From: Nocardioides insulae DSM 17944
Lineage (GTDB): Bacteria > Actinomycetota > Actinomycetes > Propionibacteriales > Nocardioidaceae
NCBI RefSeq assembly: GCF_000422825.1
Contig: NZ_KE383929.1
Span: 744,001-808,000, forward strand
DNA: 64,000 nt
Reading direction: 5' to 3'
Below are positions 51,275 to 60,781 of the stretch, one piece after another. The position numbers were made by a program, and so were the translations under genes. Numbering within the stretch: the stretch's first letter is position 1; every line of letters starts with the position of its first letter. The notes beneath the pieces are model-generated. The model did no database searches and was not told the DNA's origin. It worked only from the letters and a program-made list of their open reading frames with translations.

Positions 51275-51876
51275 GCCGCCCACTCGCTGGTGAACCAGTG
51301 CACCGCGCCGGTCTCCGAGTCGTAGGAGCGACGTGGAAGGGTGCCGATGTCCGCGCCGTAGACGTGGATGCCGATCACCGGTTCGTCACCGCCGCAGCGC
51401 ACCTGGTGGACGTCGTCGTCGGTGGTGCAGCAGACGGTCACCTGGCCCTGGGTCCACTCGTCCGTCCCCTCGGGCACCAGGGGTACGTCGGGAACGGCAG
51501 GCTTCTCGAAGCGGGTCTCGACCTCGACACCGCGGTAGATCCCGACCACGCCCCAGGTCTCGTGGCCATGGACGGGCGTGCCCTGACCTACGTTCCACAC
51601 CGCGCTGGCGATGGAGAAGGAGCCGTCCCCCTCCACGTGCAGCGGGTACATCACGTAGCGATCGGGGTCGGGACGGGTCTTCTCACCGGGGAGCTCGAAG
51701 CCCGCGGCCAGCACCCTGGTCAACTCCTGCTGAATGGCTCGGGTGAGGGCCCGCTCGTCGAGGCCCGCTCCGATCAGGGCCCGCACGCGGGCGGCGAAGG
51801 CGTCCAGCTGCGGGACGTCACTGCGCACGGGCACCACGCGCCGGGTGTCGGGCTGGCTGGTCCGGGAACTGGTCAT
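51271..51876 (-). CDS. Cysteine-dioxygenase-like cupin (thiol dioxygenase family)
   Basis: A 201-residue cupin of the CDO/COG5553 kind. Iron-ligand histidines are visible: HGH in TPVHGHETWGVVGIYRG (residues ~100-116) and His in DDVHQVRCGGDEPVIGIHVYGAD (about 158-180). This matches the thiol-dioxygenase pattern HxH...H with the IHVYG strand, so it may oxidise a small thiol (cysteine or 3-mercaptopropionate type) to a sulfinate. The ATG at 51876 follows AAGGAG closely; both neighbours overlap its ends by four bases. The substrate is inferred. Confidence 0.8.
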   Translation of the reverse strand: MTSSRTSQPDTRRVVPVRSDVPQLDAFAARVRALIGAGLDERALTRAIQQELTRVLAAGFELPGEKTRPDPDRYVMYPLHVEGDGSFSIASAVWNVGQGTPVHGHETWGVVGIYRGVEVETRFEKPAVPDVPLVPEGTDEWTQGQVTVCCTTDDDVHQVRCGGDEPVIGIHVYGADIGTLPRRSYDSETGAVHWFTSEWAA

Positions 51877-52598
51877 CTGTTCTCTCCTTCGGGGAGTGGG
51901 CGAGGTGCGGTGGGCAGCGAGGCCACGCCGGCGTAGGCGGCGATCCGATCCCGGAGACCGGGACGTGCGACCGAGCGGGCCAGCGCGGCGAGGGCGGCGT
52001 CGTGGTCGACCGGCGGTCGGCCGGCGGCCAGGAGTGCGGGGCGGGCACAAGGCTCGGTGGTCGACCAGTCCCGGAGCAGTCCGGGCAGGTCCTCGGGTGT
52101 TCCCGTCACCAGACCGCCGGTCTGCTCCGCGGTCAGTGGCGCTCCACCCGCCAGCCCGACCGATCGGCTGAGCGCGGCCAGGCGAGCGGTGCCGAGGACG
52201 ACGCCGAAGCGGGCGCCGGGGAAGCGGAAGGTGGCCCTCGGCGACGCCAGGCGGTGGTCGCAGGCGGCGACCAGGTCGGCTCCGGCACCGACCGCGCTCC
52301 CCTCGACCACCGCGACGGTGAGGTACGGCGCCGTGGCGAGCCGCTCCAGGAGCTGCCCGATCCGCAGGAAGCGAACGGCCAGCGAGGCGTCGGACTCGTC
52401 GTGCAGCCCGGCCACGTCGAAGCCCGCGGCGAAGTGCCGCGGGTTGCCCCGCAGCACCACTGCGGTCGGCCGGGCGTGCTCGGCCTCGGCGAGCAGGGCA
52501 AGGAGCGACTCGACCAGGTGCGCGGAGAGCGCGTTGGCGCGCTCCGGGCGGTCCAGCGTGAGCGTCCAGACCCGGCCTCGATCAAGGATGAGGCTCAT
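51873..52598 (-). CDS. Enoyl-CoA hydratase/isomerase family protein
   Basis: A 241-residue crotonase-fold protein: DRPERANALSAHLVESLLALL at the start, HFAAGFDVAGLHDES as the first oxyanion-hole region, AVVEGSAVGAGADLVAACDHRLAS as the second. The fold is compact, and the Glu residues of canonical ECH at 144 and 164 are not both obvious (the loop reads GARFGVVLGTARL), so it may be a specialised hydratase, hydrolase or isomerase. It sits between the CoA-transferase and the cupin gene. Confidence 0.88.
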   Translation of the reverse strand: MSLILDRGRVWTLTLDRPERANALSAHLVESLLALLAEAEHARPTAVVLRGNPRHFAAGFDVAGLHDESDASLAVRFLRIGQLLERLATAPYLTVAVVEGSAVGAGADLVAACDHRLASPRATFRFPGARFGVVLGTARLAALSRSVGLAGGAPLTAEQTGGLVTGTPEDLPGLLRDWSTTEPCARPALLAAGRPPVDHDAALAALARSVARPGLRDRIAAYAGVASLPTAPRPLPEGENR

Positions 52599-52665
52599 CT
52601 CTGCCCCCTACCGGTTGTTCGCCCGAGGCGCTTTCCGGAGGAGCCGTGTGCGTCGGTGGGGTGAC

Positions 52666-53814
52666 TCATCGGCCGGCCCATTCGGCGTACACCTCCGGAT
52701 CGGCGCCCAGGCGTGGGGCGCCCCGGTCCAGGCGGGGCGACTCCCCCTCGATCCGGACGGGGAAGACCACGGTCGAGGTCGGCCCGGCCAGCGGTACCTC
52801 GACCGTGCCGACCAGGCCGGTGGCCTCGACGTGCGGGTCGGCGAGGATCTGACCGAAGGTGTTGACCGGGCCGCAGGGCACGCCGCGCGCGCTCAGTTCG
52901 GTCAGCCAGTGTGCTCGCTTCTCCTCGGAGAACCTCGCCGACAGCAGCGACTCGAGTTCGACCTGGTTCCTCACCCGGTCGACCTGGGTGCCGAAGCGGG
53001 GATCCTCGACCAACTCGGGCCGTCCGACGACGTCCGCGACACAGGCCCAGAGGCGGTCGTTCCCCGCGGCGAGGGTGAATTCGCCGTCGGCCGCCGCGAA
53101 CCCCTGATAGGGCGCATTGCGGGGATGGGCCGTGCCCAGCCTGGCCGGCTCGCGACCGGTTCCCCAGTACTCGCTGGTCTGCAGCGCCGAGATGCCCAGG
53201 AGGCAGTCGAGCATCGGGCAGTCCAACCTCACCGAACGACCGCTCGCACGGACCTGCGGGAGGACGGCGGCGATCGTGTACGCCGCATAGAGGCCGGCGG
53301 TGAAGTCGCCCACCGGGACGCCCGCCTTGACCGGTCCGCCATCGGGTTCGCCGGTGACGCTCATCAGGCCGGACATCCCCTGGATCACCACGTCGTAGGC
53401 GCCGTCGTGCGCGTAGGGACTGCTCAGCCCGTAGCCGGAGATGGAGCAGTACACCAGCCCGCGATGGTCCGCGGCGACCGTGTCGTACCCGAGCCCGAGC
53501 CGGTCCAGCACGCCGGGACGGTAGTTCTCCACGACCACGTCCGCCGCTGCCACGAGGGCTCGAGCGCGCTCGAGTCCGACCGGATCCTTCAGGTCGGCCA
53601 CGACCGAGCGCTTGTTGCGGTTGACCGAGGCGAAGTTGTGGCTGAACCGTTCCTCGCCCTCGACGGCGAACGGCGGCCAGGCCCGCATCTGGTCTCCGCT
53701 CGGCGGCTCGACCTTGACCACGTCGGCGCCCAGGTCCGCGAGCAGCATGCCCGCGAACGGACCAGCCGCGACATGAGCCAGTTCGACGACCCGGATCCCC
53801 TCCAGCGGTCTCAT
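52666..53814 (-). CDS. Class III CoA-transferase (CaiB/BaiF family)
   Basis: A 382-residue CaiB/BaiF protein: PLEGIRVVELAHVAAGPFAGMLLADLGADVVKVEPP, SVNRNKRSVVADLKDPVG with ENYRPGVLDRLGLGYD, and the catalytic Asp region GDFTAGLYAAYTI. It would move CoA between acyl donors, for example from succinyl-CoA to an operon intermediate. The ATG at 53814 gives the normal length; an ATG 13 codons upstream would overlap the monooxygenase gene. The transfer substrate is unknown, but class III enzymes activate 3-sulfinopropionate in other bacteria. Confidence 0.9.
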   Translation of the reverse strand: MRPLEGIRVVELAHVAAGPFAGMLLADLGADVVKVEPPSGDQMRAWPPFAVEGEERFSHNFASVNRNKRSVVADLKDPVGLERARALVAAADVVVENYRPGVLDRLGLGYDTVAADHRGLVYCSISGYGLSSPYAHDGAYDVVIQGMSGLMSVTGEPDGGPVKAGVPVGDFTAGLYAAYTIAAVLPQVRASGRSVRLDCPMLDCLLGISALQTSEYWGTGREPARLGTAHPRNAPYQGFAAADGEFTLAAGNDRLWACVADVVGRPELVEDPRFGTQVDRVRNQVELESLLSARFSEEKRAHWLTELSARGVPCGPVNTFGQILADPHVEATGLVGTVEVPLAGPTSTVVFPVRIEGESPRLDRGAPRLGADPEVYAEWAGR

Positions 53815-53815
53815 C

Positions 53816-54970
53816 TCAGCCGACCGCCCGGGTGCGCTCGGCCGCGGCCGCACGGTGCGCCAACTCCTGTCGGACCAGCGGCAGCAGGTCGCGGCCGTAG
53901 CCGATCGCGTCGGCCAGCGGGTCGTAGCCGCGGATCAGCACGGTGTCGACCCCGATCTCGACGTAGTCGAGGATCGCCGCCGCAACCGTCTCCGGCGAGC
54001 CGACCAGGGCGGTCGAGTTGCCGCCTCCCCCGACCGCTGAGGCGGTCGGCGTCCACAGGCACCGGTCGTGCCACTCGCCCCGCGCGGCCACATCGAGCAG
54101 GCGTTGGGAGCCGGTGTTCTCCGGTGCCCGGCCGGTCGGGTGGAGCTTGCCGTGCCGTGGCTTGAAACGCGCCCCGACCTCACCGTTGATGGTGCCGAGG
54201 ATCTCCTGCGCCCGTTCCCACGCCGCGGCGTCGGTCGCGCCCAGGATCGGCCGGAACGACACCGAGATCCGGGGACGTTCGGGACGTCCGGCCGCGACCG
54301 CCTGTTGAGCCACCGTGGCGATCTGCTCACCGGTCTCACGCAGCGGCTCACCCCACAGCATGTAGGTGTCCGCGTGCTTGGCCCCGACGACGTACGCCGC
54401 CGGCGAACTGCCGCCGAAGAAGAGCTCGAGGTGCCGGTCCTGATAGGGGAACACCTGCGGATCCGCGCCCTCGAAGCGGTAGTGGGTGCCCTCGAAGCTG
54501 CGCGGGCCGCGGGTGTCCCAGGCCGTCCGCAGGATCTGGAGGTACTCGTCGGTGCGGGCGTATCGCTCGTCCTTGAGCAGGTAGTCGCCCTCCCTCCGCT
54601 GCTCGGCATCGGTTCCGCCGCTGACGATGTTGAGCGCGACCCTGCCCCTACTGAAATGGTCGAGGGTGGTGAAGGTGCGCGCGGCGAGGGTCGGGTGGAC
54701 CACACCCGGCCGGTGCGCCACCAGCAGACCGAGACGCTCCGTGTGCGCCGCGGCGTACGCCGCCACCTGGGTGCCCTCGGCCCAGCCGGAGCCGTAGCCG
54801 ATGAGGACCCGGTCGAAGCCGCCGTCCTCGTGCGCCTTCGCGAATCGGGCGGTGTACTCGGGGTCGATGACCGGGCCGTGGCCGGGTCGGATCTCGGAGG
54901 AGTCCGAGGTGCCGATCATGCCGAGGAGCTCGACGTCTCGGTAGCGGGCTCGGGGATGGTGGGTGCTCAT
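53816..54970 (-). CDS. LLM flavin-dependent monooxygenase (alkanesulfonate-monooxygenase-like)
   Basis: A 384-residue luciferase-like monooxygenase close to SsuD: FDRVLIGYGSGWAEGTQ near residue 55, HRPGVVHPTLAARTFTTLDHFSRGRVALNIVSGG with the flavin loop, and GRVALNIVSGGTDAEQRREGDYL continuing the SsuD pattern, then YFGGSSPAA-like LFFGGSSPAAYVVGAKHADTYMLWGEP. It would use FMNH2 from the operon's reductases to cleave a sulfonate C-S bond or to oxidise another organic substrate. ATG 54970 overlaps the neighbouring ABC gene by four bases. Confidence 0.88.
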   Translation of the reverse strand: MSTHHPRARYRDVELLGMIGTSDSSEIRPGHGPVIDPEYTARFAKAHEDGGFDRVLIGYGSGWAEGTQVAAYAAAHTERLGLLVAHRPGVVHPTLAARTFTTLDHFSRGRVALNIVSGGTDAEQRREGDYLLKDERYARTDEYLQILRTAWDTRGPRSFEGTHYRFEGADPQVFPYQDRHLELFFGGSSPAAYVVGAKHADTYMLWGEPLRETGEQIATVAQQAVAAGRPERPRISVSFRPILGATDAAAWERAQEILGTINGEVGARFKPRHGKLHPTGRAPENTGSQRLLDVAARGEWHDRCLWTPTASAVGGGGNSTALVGSPETVAAAILDYVEIGVDTVLIRGYDPLADAIGYGRDLLPLVRQELAHRAAAAERTRAVG

Positions 54971-56085
54971 GCTGTTCTCCGATCGAGGCTCTGGGTGGGT
55001 ACGGGCGAGGTGGCGGTGGTGGTGCCGCCGTCGGGGTCGGTGTCGAGGTGCCGGCGCCACTCGCCCGCCGCATGGCAGGCCGCCTCCCGACGGGGGTGCT
55101 CCGGCACTTCGGCGAGCTCCGGCTGGTCCTCGCACGCGTCGTGGACGAAGCGGCACCGCGCGGCGAACACGCAGGCGCGGGGACCCGGCTGGAGCCTCAT
55201 CGCGGGGTCAGGCCGGAGCTGTTCCGGACGGATCCTGGATCCGTGGACCACACTGGGCGCCGAGGCCACGAGCAGGGCCGTGTAGGGATGGGCCGGTTCC
55301 TCGAGCACGCCGCGGACGGGGCCTTGCTCGACGATCCTGCCCCGATAGAAGACGGCGACCCGGTCGGCGATGCCGGCCAGCGAGCTCAGGTCGTGGGCGA
55401 TGATCACCACCGCGAGGTCGAGTTCGGTACGCAACCGGTCGAGCAGGTTCAGCACGAGATTGCGGTTGGACACGTCCAGCGCGGAGACCGGTTCGTCACA
55501 GAAGAGCAGTCGGGGCCGGGTCGAGACGGCCCGCGCGATGGCCACCCGCTGACGCTGTCCTCCCGAGAGCTCACGAGGACGCCGTCCCGCGACCGTCTCC
55601 GGCTCGAGCCCGACCAGCCGGAGCGACTCGGCCACCCGTTCCTCCCGCTCGCGCGGGGAGAGAGCAGCGGCGATGTCCAGCGGCTCGCGGACCAGGTCCG
55701 CCACTGTGAGGTCGGGATCCAGCGAGCGGAGCGGGTCCTGGAAGACCAACTGCACCCTGCCGGAGCGGCGGAAGGCCCGCCGGGCCCGGCCGCGCAGCCC
55801 ACCCAGGTCCTCGCCCGCGAACTCGATCGATCCAGCCACGGGCTGCACCAGGCCGACCGTCGCCCGGGCCAGGGTGGTCTTGCCGGAGCCCGTCTCACCG
55901 ACGATGCCGACGATCTCCCCCGCCCGGACGTCGAGGTCGGCGTCGCTCAGGGCGGCGCCGGTGCCCAGGGCGGTGCCCTTCCGGGGCGGTGCGTAGGACA
56001 CGGAGAGTCCGCGGACCCGTAGCAGGGGGCCCGCTGTCCGGACCTCGTCGTCGGTGAGGTGCGCGACGTCGTGGATCGTGCTCAT
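54967..56085 (-). CDS. Oligopeptide-type ABC transporter ATPase (second)
   Basis: A 372-residue DppF/OppF-type ATPase: Walker A GETGSGKTTLARA, signature ELSGGQRQRVAIARAV, Walker B LLFCDEPVSALDV and the C-terminal Cys-rich CRFVHDACEDQP segment typical of oligopeptide-transport ATPases. The protein ends in a Thr/Pro-rich tail. The ATG at 56085 (MSTIHDVAHLTDDEV) overlaps the preceding gene's stop by four bases. Confidence 0.93.
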   Translation of the reverse strand: MSTIHDVAHLTDDEVRTAGPLLRVRGLSVSYAPPRKGTALGTGAALSDADLDVRAGEIVGIVGETGSGKTTLARATVGLVQPVAGSIEFAGEDLGGLRGRARRAFRRSGRVQLVFQDPLRSLDPDLTVADLVREPLDIAAALSPREREERVAESLRLVGLEPETVAGRRPRELSGGQRQRVAIARAVSTRPRLLFCDEPVSALDVSNRNLVLNLLDRLRTELDLAVVIIAHDLSSLAGIADRVAVFYRGRIVEQGPVRGVLEEPAHPYTALLVASAPSVVHGSRIRPEQLRPDPAMRLQPGPRACVFAARCRFVHDACEDQPELAEVPEHPRREAACHAAGEWRRHLDTDPDGGTTTATSPVPTQSLDRRTA

Positions 56086-57173
56086 GCCGAGAGCTCCTCG
56101 CTGATCGGGGTCGTGGCGCCGTCGGCGAGCCGGACGCAGCGGGCCAGGCGCCCCTCGCCGAGGTCGGTGACCGGGACCGGCCCGGCCAGGCAACGGTCGG
56201 TGACGGACGGGCAGCGCGGGGCGAAGCGGCATCCCGGCATCTGCTCCCCCGCGGCCGGTGGCTGACCGGGGATGACGTCCAGTGTGCGGCGCTCCCACGA
56301 GCCGATGGACGCGACGCTCATCAGCGCCTGGGTGTAGGGGTGCCGCGGATCGCCGAGCACCTCCTCGGTCGGGCCGCTCTCGACGATCTGCCCGCCGTAC
56401 ATCACCAGGATCCGCTCGCAGGTCTCGGCCACCACCGCCAGGTCGTGGGTGACCAGGAGCAGCGAGAGCCGGTGGGTCTCGCGCAGCCGGCGGAGCAGGG
56501 TGAGGATCTCGGCCTGGATGACGACGTCGAGCGCGGTGGTGGCCTCGTCGGCGATGAGCAGGTCGGGCTCGCAGGAGATGGCGATGGCGATCAGGACTCG
56601 CTGCAGCATCCCGCCGGAGAGCTGGTGCGGGAACTGGTGGAAGACGCTGCCCGGGTCGTGCAGGCCGACCTCGCCGAACAGTTCGACCGCCCTCAGGTTC
56701 GCCGCGCGGCGGGAGAGGCCTCGCTTGACCCGCAGTTGCTCGGCCAACTGATGCCCCACCGTCAGCGACGGATTGAGGTAGGAGGCGGGGTCCTGGAAGA
56801 CCGCGCCCACCCGCGCCCCCCGGATCTCGTCCCAGGTGGCGCGTCCGGCGGCGGTGAGGTCGACGCTCCCCGCGCCCTCGCCCAGGGTGATCCGGCCCTC
56901 GTCGACGTGGCCGCTGTCGGGCAGGAGCCCGAGCACGGCCCGGCAGGTCAAGGTCTTCCCGCTCCCCGACTCGCCGACCAGGCCCACGGACTCGCCGCGA
57001 CCGATCTCGAAGGAGACGTCCTGGACGGCTACCAGGTGATCGGCAACGGAGACCTGGAGACCGCTCACCCGCAGTGTGCGTTCGCGGTGCTCTTCGACGT
57101 GCCCGGCGACCGCACCGGACCGGTGGTCCTGGGGGTGCGCGTGCTGGAGGTCGGGGTCAGACAGGGACGACAT
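56082..57173 (-). CDS. Oligopeptide-type ABC transporter ATPase (first)
   Basis: A 363-residue DppD/OppD-type ATPase: Walker A GESGSGKTLTCRAVLG, signature QLSGGMLQRVLIAIAI, Walker B LLIADEATTALDVV, H-loop LLLVTHDLAVV and the C-terminal PGCRFAPRCPSVTDRC Cys cluster. The first ~35 residues (His/Asp-rich) are an extension not seen in most relatives. It overlaps the permease gene by 17 bases. Confidence 0.93.
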   Translation of the reverse strand: MSSLSDPDLQHAHPQDHRSGAVAGHVEEHRERTLRVSGLQVSVADHLVAVQDVSFEIGRGESVGLVGESGSGKTLTCRAVLGLLPDSGHVDEGRITLGEGAGSVDLTAAGRATWDEIRGARVGAVFQDPASYLNPSLTVGHQLAEQLRVKRGLSRRAANLRAVELFGEVGLHDPGSVFHQFPHQLSGGMLQRVLIAIAISCEPDLLIADEATTALDVVIQAEILTLLRRLRETHRLSLLLVTHDLAVVAETCERILVMYGGQIVESGPTEEVLGDPRHPYTQALMSVASIGSWERRTLDVIPGQPPAAGEQMPGCRFAPRCPSVTDRCLAGPVPVTDLGEGRLARCVRLADGATTPISEELSA

Positions 57174-58098
57174 CGTGCTGCTCCTTCCGGGGCGCGGGGA
57201 CGTGGCTGATTCCCCGGCGGCGCCGGCGACGGCGCCGGGGCGCCGCGCCGGTGACGTCCCGGATGGCGTCGGCCAGCAGGTTGAGCGAGCCGACGGTCGC
57301 CATCATCAGGGCCACCGGGAAGATCGGGGCCCAGGGCTGCTGGGCCAGGTAGCCGAGGTCGGCCGAGAGCATCCCGCCCCAGGTCGGTGCCGGGGGCGTG
57401 ACGCCGAGTCCGAGGAAGGAGAGGGAGGCGACGACCAGGAGCGCCGAGCCGGTGGCCTGGGCCGAGGTGACCGCGACGTTGGGGAGCACCTTGCTCCAGA
57501 TGTGGGTGCGCAGGGTCCACCATTCGGTGGCGCCCATCAGTTCGGCCGCCTCGACGTACTGCGCCTTGCGCAGGCCGAGGGCCACCGAGCGGGTGATCCG
57601 GTAGAAGGTGGGGCTGATCAGGACGCCCACCGCGATCATGGCCTGCTGGAGACCGTTGCCCAGGGTGCCGGCGACCGCGATCGCGAACACGGTGAAGGGC
57701 AGGATGACCAGGGTGTCGCTGATCCGCAGCGAGATCCATTCGAGCCGGGGGCCCAGCCACACCGACGCGAGCCCGGTGGGGACGCCGAGCGCGGCACCGA
57801 TCAGCACGGCCTCGACGGCGCCGAGGACGGAGAGTCGGGTGCCTGCCATCAGCCGGCTCAGTACGTCGCGCCCGACGTAGTCGGTTCCGAGCAGATGAGC
57901 CGCGCTGGGCCCTTGGAGGACCTCGTCGGTGTACTGCTTGATCGGGTCGTGAGGGGCCAGCGCCTCGCCGAAGACCGCGAGGAACGCGATCCCGGCCAGG
58001 ACGAGCAACGCCACCCGGGCGCTGGGAATGCGCCACAGCGCCGTGAGCGCCGCAGGAAGCGCGGGCCGGCGACCCTGTGCGCGCGTGGACGTCCTCAT
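57157..58098 (-). CDS. Oligopeptide-type ABC transporter permease (DppC type)
   Basis: A 313-residue permease with six membrane helices. The N-terminal part has the DppC segment LGTDYVGRDVLSRLMAGTRLSVLGAVEAVLIGAALG, and the EAA-type loop AAELMGATEWWTLRTHIWSKVLPN contacts the ATPases. The C-terminal tail is strongly basic (RRRRRRRRG at about residues 290-298). ATG at 58098 overlaps the DppB-type gene by four bases. Confidence 0.92.
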   Translation of the reverse strand: MRTSTRAQGRRPALPAALTALWRIPSARVALLVLAGIAFLAVFGEALAPHDPIKQYTDEVLQGPSAAHLLGTDYVGRDVLSRLMAGTRLSVLGAVEAVLIGAALGVPTGLASVWLGPRLEWISLRISDTLVILPFTVFAIAVAGTLGNGLQQAMIAVGVLISPTFYRITRSVALGLRKAQYVEAAELMGATEWWTLRTHIWSKVLPNVAVTSAQATGSALLVVASLSFLGLGVTPPAPTWGGMLSADLGYLAQQPWAPIFPVALMMATVGSLNLLADAIRDVTGAAPRRRRRRRRGISHVPAPRKEQHDVVPV

Positions 58099-59153
58099 CG
58101 CGCACCCCCTCGCGCAGCCCGGGCCACCCCGTCGCTCCGGCGGGCCGCGGGGTTGAGCAGGTTCTGGAGGATGTTCACGACCAGACTCGCGGCGACCACG
58201 ATCACCGCGGTGACCAGCAGGGTGCCGAGCACGACGGGCACATCGCCCTTCTCCGCGGCGTCCAGTGACAGTTGGGCGATCCCGGGGAGCGCGAAGAGCT
58301 TCTCGGTCACGACCGCACCGCCGATGACCAGCGGGATGGCCAGGCCGATCACGGCAAGGGTCGGCCCGGCGGCGTTGCGAAGCACATGGCCGAACAGCAC
58401 GCGGCGCCGGCGGAAGCCGCGCATCTCGGCACCGATCGCGTAGTTCTGGTGCAGCTCCCCGACCAGCGAGGTGCGCAACTGGCGCGCGATCGACGAGGCG
58501 ACGTCCAGGCTGAGCGCGAAGCTCGGCAGGATCGCGAACCGGAGCCACTGGACCGGGTCCTGCTCGAGGGCGACGTAGCCGCCCGCGGGAAGGAGCTGGA
58601 GCTTCACCGAGAACAGGACGATCAGACCCATGCCCATCACGAACGGCGGCAGCGTGCCCAGCAGCGAGCACACCAGCGTGACTCCGCGGTCGAGGATTCC
58701 GCCATTGCTGAGCGCGGCACCGATGCCGGCGCTGCCGCCGATGACCAGGGCGAGCAGCAGTGCCAGCGCGGCGATCGAGAGGTCCACCGGGAGTGCCGTC
58801 CGGATACTGTCGGTGACCGGGATGGTCGTGAACCACGACCTGCCCAGGTCGCCGGTCAGGGCGTTTCCGACCCAGGAGAGGTACTGCACCACGAGCGGCC
58901 GGTCGAGGCCGAACTCGTGGTTCATCCGCGCGATGTCCTCCTCGGTGGCGGTCTCACCCAGCACGGCGGCGGCCGGGTTGCTGTCGCTGAGCGCACCCAG
59001 GGCGAAGGTGATCAGCGAGGCCAGGAAGAGCACGGTGGCCGTGACCAGGACGACTCCGCGCAGGGAGACGGCCCAACCGCGGACCCGCGCCAGCCGCTCT
59101 CCCCGTCCCCGGACCGCACCCCACCCGGTGGCTGCGGTGGCCGTGAGGCTCAC
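58095..59153 (-). CDS. Oligopeptide-type ABC transporter permease (DppB type)
   Basis: A 352-residue permease with six membrane helices. Conserved pieces are LGETATEEDIARMNHEFGLDRPLVVQYLSWVGNALTGDLGRSW (the external loop), IARQLRTSLVGELHQNYAIGAEMRGFRRRRVLFGHVLRN (EAA loop) and GGAVVTEKLFALPGIAQL near the end. The start is a GTG at 59153 that overlaps the binding-protein gene by four bases. Confidence 0.92.
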   Translation of the reverse strand: MSLTATAATGWGAVRGRGERLARVRGWAVSLRGVVLVTATVLFLASLITFALGALSDSNPAAAVLGETATEEDIARMNHEFGLDRPLVVQYLSWVGNALTGDLGRSWFTTIPVTDSIRTALPVDLSIAALALLLALVIGGSAGIGAALSNGGILDRGVTLVCSLLGTLPPFVMGMGLIVLFSVKLQLLPAGGYVALEQDPVQWLRFAILPSFALSLDVASSIARQLRTSLVGELHQNYAIGAEMRGFRRRRVLFGHVLRNAAGPTLAVIGLAIPLVIGGAVVTEKLFALPGIAQLSLDAAEKGDVPVVLGTLLVTAVIVVAASLVVNILQNLLNPAARRSDGVARAARGGAR

Positions 59154-60718
59154 GAGACCTTCACCCCCTCGAAGCGACGCAGGCTCGGCAGGGCCGGGAG
59201 CTCCGAGACGCCCTGACGCGCGATGATGTTCGGCACCAGGTACAGGAACGTGTTGGGGAACGCCCTGACCGCGATCTCGGTCGCCTTCTGCAGCAGCGCG
59301 GGATAGTCCGGATCGTCGGTGGGGGTCTGCTTGACCTTGGTGAGCTGGGCCTCCAGGTCGGGATCGGTCTCGCGTCCCGGGTTCATCAGCCCCTCGGCGC
59401 CGAACAGCACCTGGAAGGCCTGCACCGGCGACTCCCGTCCGGCGAAGCCGTCGTAGGTCAGCGCCCTCGAGTGCTCGATATAGACCAGCTGGGTGGCCTG
59501 AGTCCGTGGGATGGTTTCGATGGTGACGTCGAACCCGACCCCGTCGAGCTGAGCCTGAATGAGTTCGATCACCGCACTGGACAGCCCCGAGTCGGTGAGC
59601 ACCACCGGCACCGGCGCGGTGTACCCGGCATCGCTGAGGAGGCGGCGCGCCCGCTCGGGGTCGTAGGCATAGGCGTCGGCGAGCGATTCGGCGTAGCCGA
59701 CGTACCCGGGCGGGAACGGTTGGTAGTTGACGTCGCCCACCCCGAAGTTTGCGACCTCCTTGATCTTCTCCCGGTCGATGGCGAACTTGAGCGCCTCGAC
59801 CACCGCGGGGTCGTCGAAGGGCGCCATCCCGCTGTGCACGTCGAGCACCGCCACGTACATCGAGTCGATGACCTGGACCTCGAGGCCTGCGTCCTTCGCC
59901 TGCTGCACCTGGGCGCCGGAGAGCCGCCCGAGGTTGTACTGCCCGGACTGGACGGCGGCGACGGCGGTCGCGGGGTCGGCCTGGGGGTACAGCTCGAAGG
60001 CGGACACCTTGATCTCCTCGGCCAGGAAGAACGAATCGTTCTTGGTCATCGAGGCGTGGTCGTTCTGGATGTACTTCGTCACTGCGAAGGGGCCCGAGCC
60101 AGCGGGCTGGGTCGCGAGCGCGGCAGCGTCCTTCTCGAAGGCCGCGGGGTTGACCACCATGCCGGTCTTGCCGGCGAACAGCAGTGGGTACTGATAGTCG
60201 ACCTCCGCCAGGTCGAGGACGACGTCGCGCTTCCCGGAAGCGGTGACCTTCGCGATCGTCGTCATCTGCGGCGCGATCAGCGAGCCGTCGGCCGTGCGGC
60301 CGCGCTCGATGGACTTCGCCACCGCGGTGGCATCGATCGGCGTACCGTCGCTGAAGGTGAGGCCCGGTCGCAGGGTGAAGGTGACCCGTCGCCCGCTCTT
60401 GTCATACCTCCACGACTCAGCCAGCCAGGGCACGGCGTTGCCCTGCGCGTCCAGCGCAGTGAGGGGGTCGTAGACCAGAGCGAGCATCTGGACGTCGGAG
60501 CCGGCCGAAGAGGTGACCGGGTCCCAGGTCGTGGGGAGCTGCCAGGCCCAGGTGATGGTGCCGCCCCCGGCGCCGCCGGAGCCGGCCGCGCCCGTGGTGG
60601 AGGTGCCACCGCAGGCCTCGAGCGCGAAGATCAGGCTCGCGCCGAGTCCGAGGCTGAGGAACCCCCGTCGGTTGAGCGGGAGGGCGGGCTGCTGGCTGGA
60701 ACGGGTCTGCTTGGCCAT
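59150..60718 (-). CDS. Substrate-binding lipoprotein, extracellular solute-binding family 5
   Basis: A 522-residue DppA/OppA-like receptor. The N-terminus combines a Tat-like NRRGFLSLG motif and a lipobox FALEACGG, so it is probably exported folded and lipid-anchored. The mature part has TWDPVTSSAGSDVQMLALVYDPLTALDAQG, the family signature RVTFTLRPGLTFSDGTPIDA, and YTAPVPVVLTDSG. It delivers the operon's substrate to the permease pair. The ligand is not identifiable from sequence. ATG 60718. Confidence 0.92.
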   Translation of the reverse strand: MAKQTRSSQQPALPLNRRGFLSLGLGASLIFALEACGGTSTTGAAGSGGAGGGTITWAWQLPTTWDPVTSSAGSDVQMLALVYDPLTALDAQGNAVPWLAESWRYDKSGRRVTFTLRPGLTFSDGTPIDATAVAKSIERGRTADGSLIAPQMTTIAKVTASGKRDVVLDLAEVDYQYPLLFAGKTGMVVNPAAFEKDAAALATQPAGSGPFAVTKYIQNDHASMTKNDSFFLAEEIKVSAFELYPQADPATAVAAVQSGQYNLGRLSGAQVQQAKDAGLEVQVIDSMYVAVLDVHSGMAPFDDPAVVEALKFAIDREKIKEVANFGVGDVNYQPFPPGYVGYAESLADAYAYDPERARRLLSDAGYTAPVPVVLTDSGLSSAVIELIQAQLDGVGFDVTIETIPRTQATQLVYIEHSRALTYDGFAGRESPVQAFQVLFGAEGLMNPGRETDPDLEAQLTKVKQTPTDDPDYPALLQKATEIAVRAFPNTFLYLVPNIIARQGVSELPALPSLRRFEGVKVS

Positions 60719-60781
60719 GACGAGGAGGCCTTTCGTCGGCTCGGGAGTTGGACGTACGGAGGGCGCGGAGGGGACGACGGA

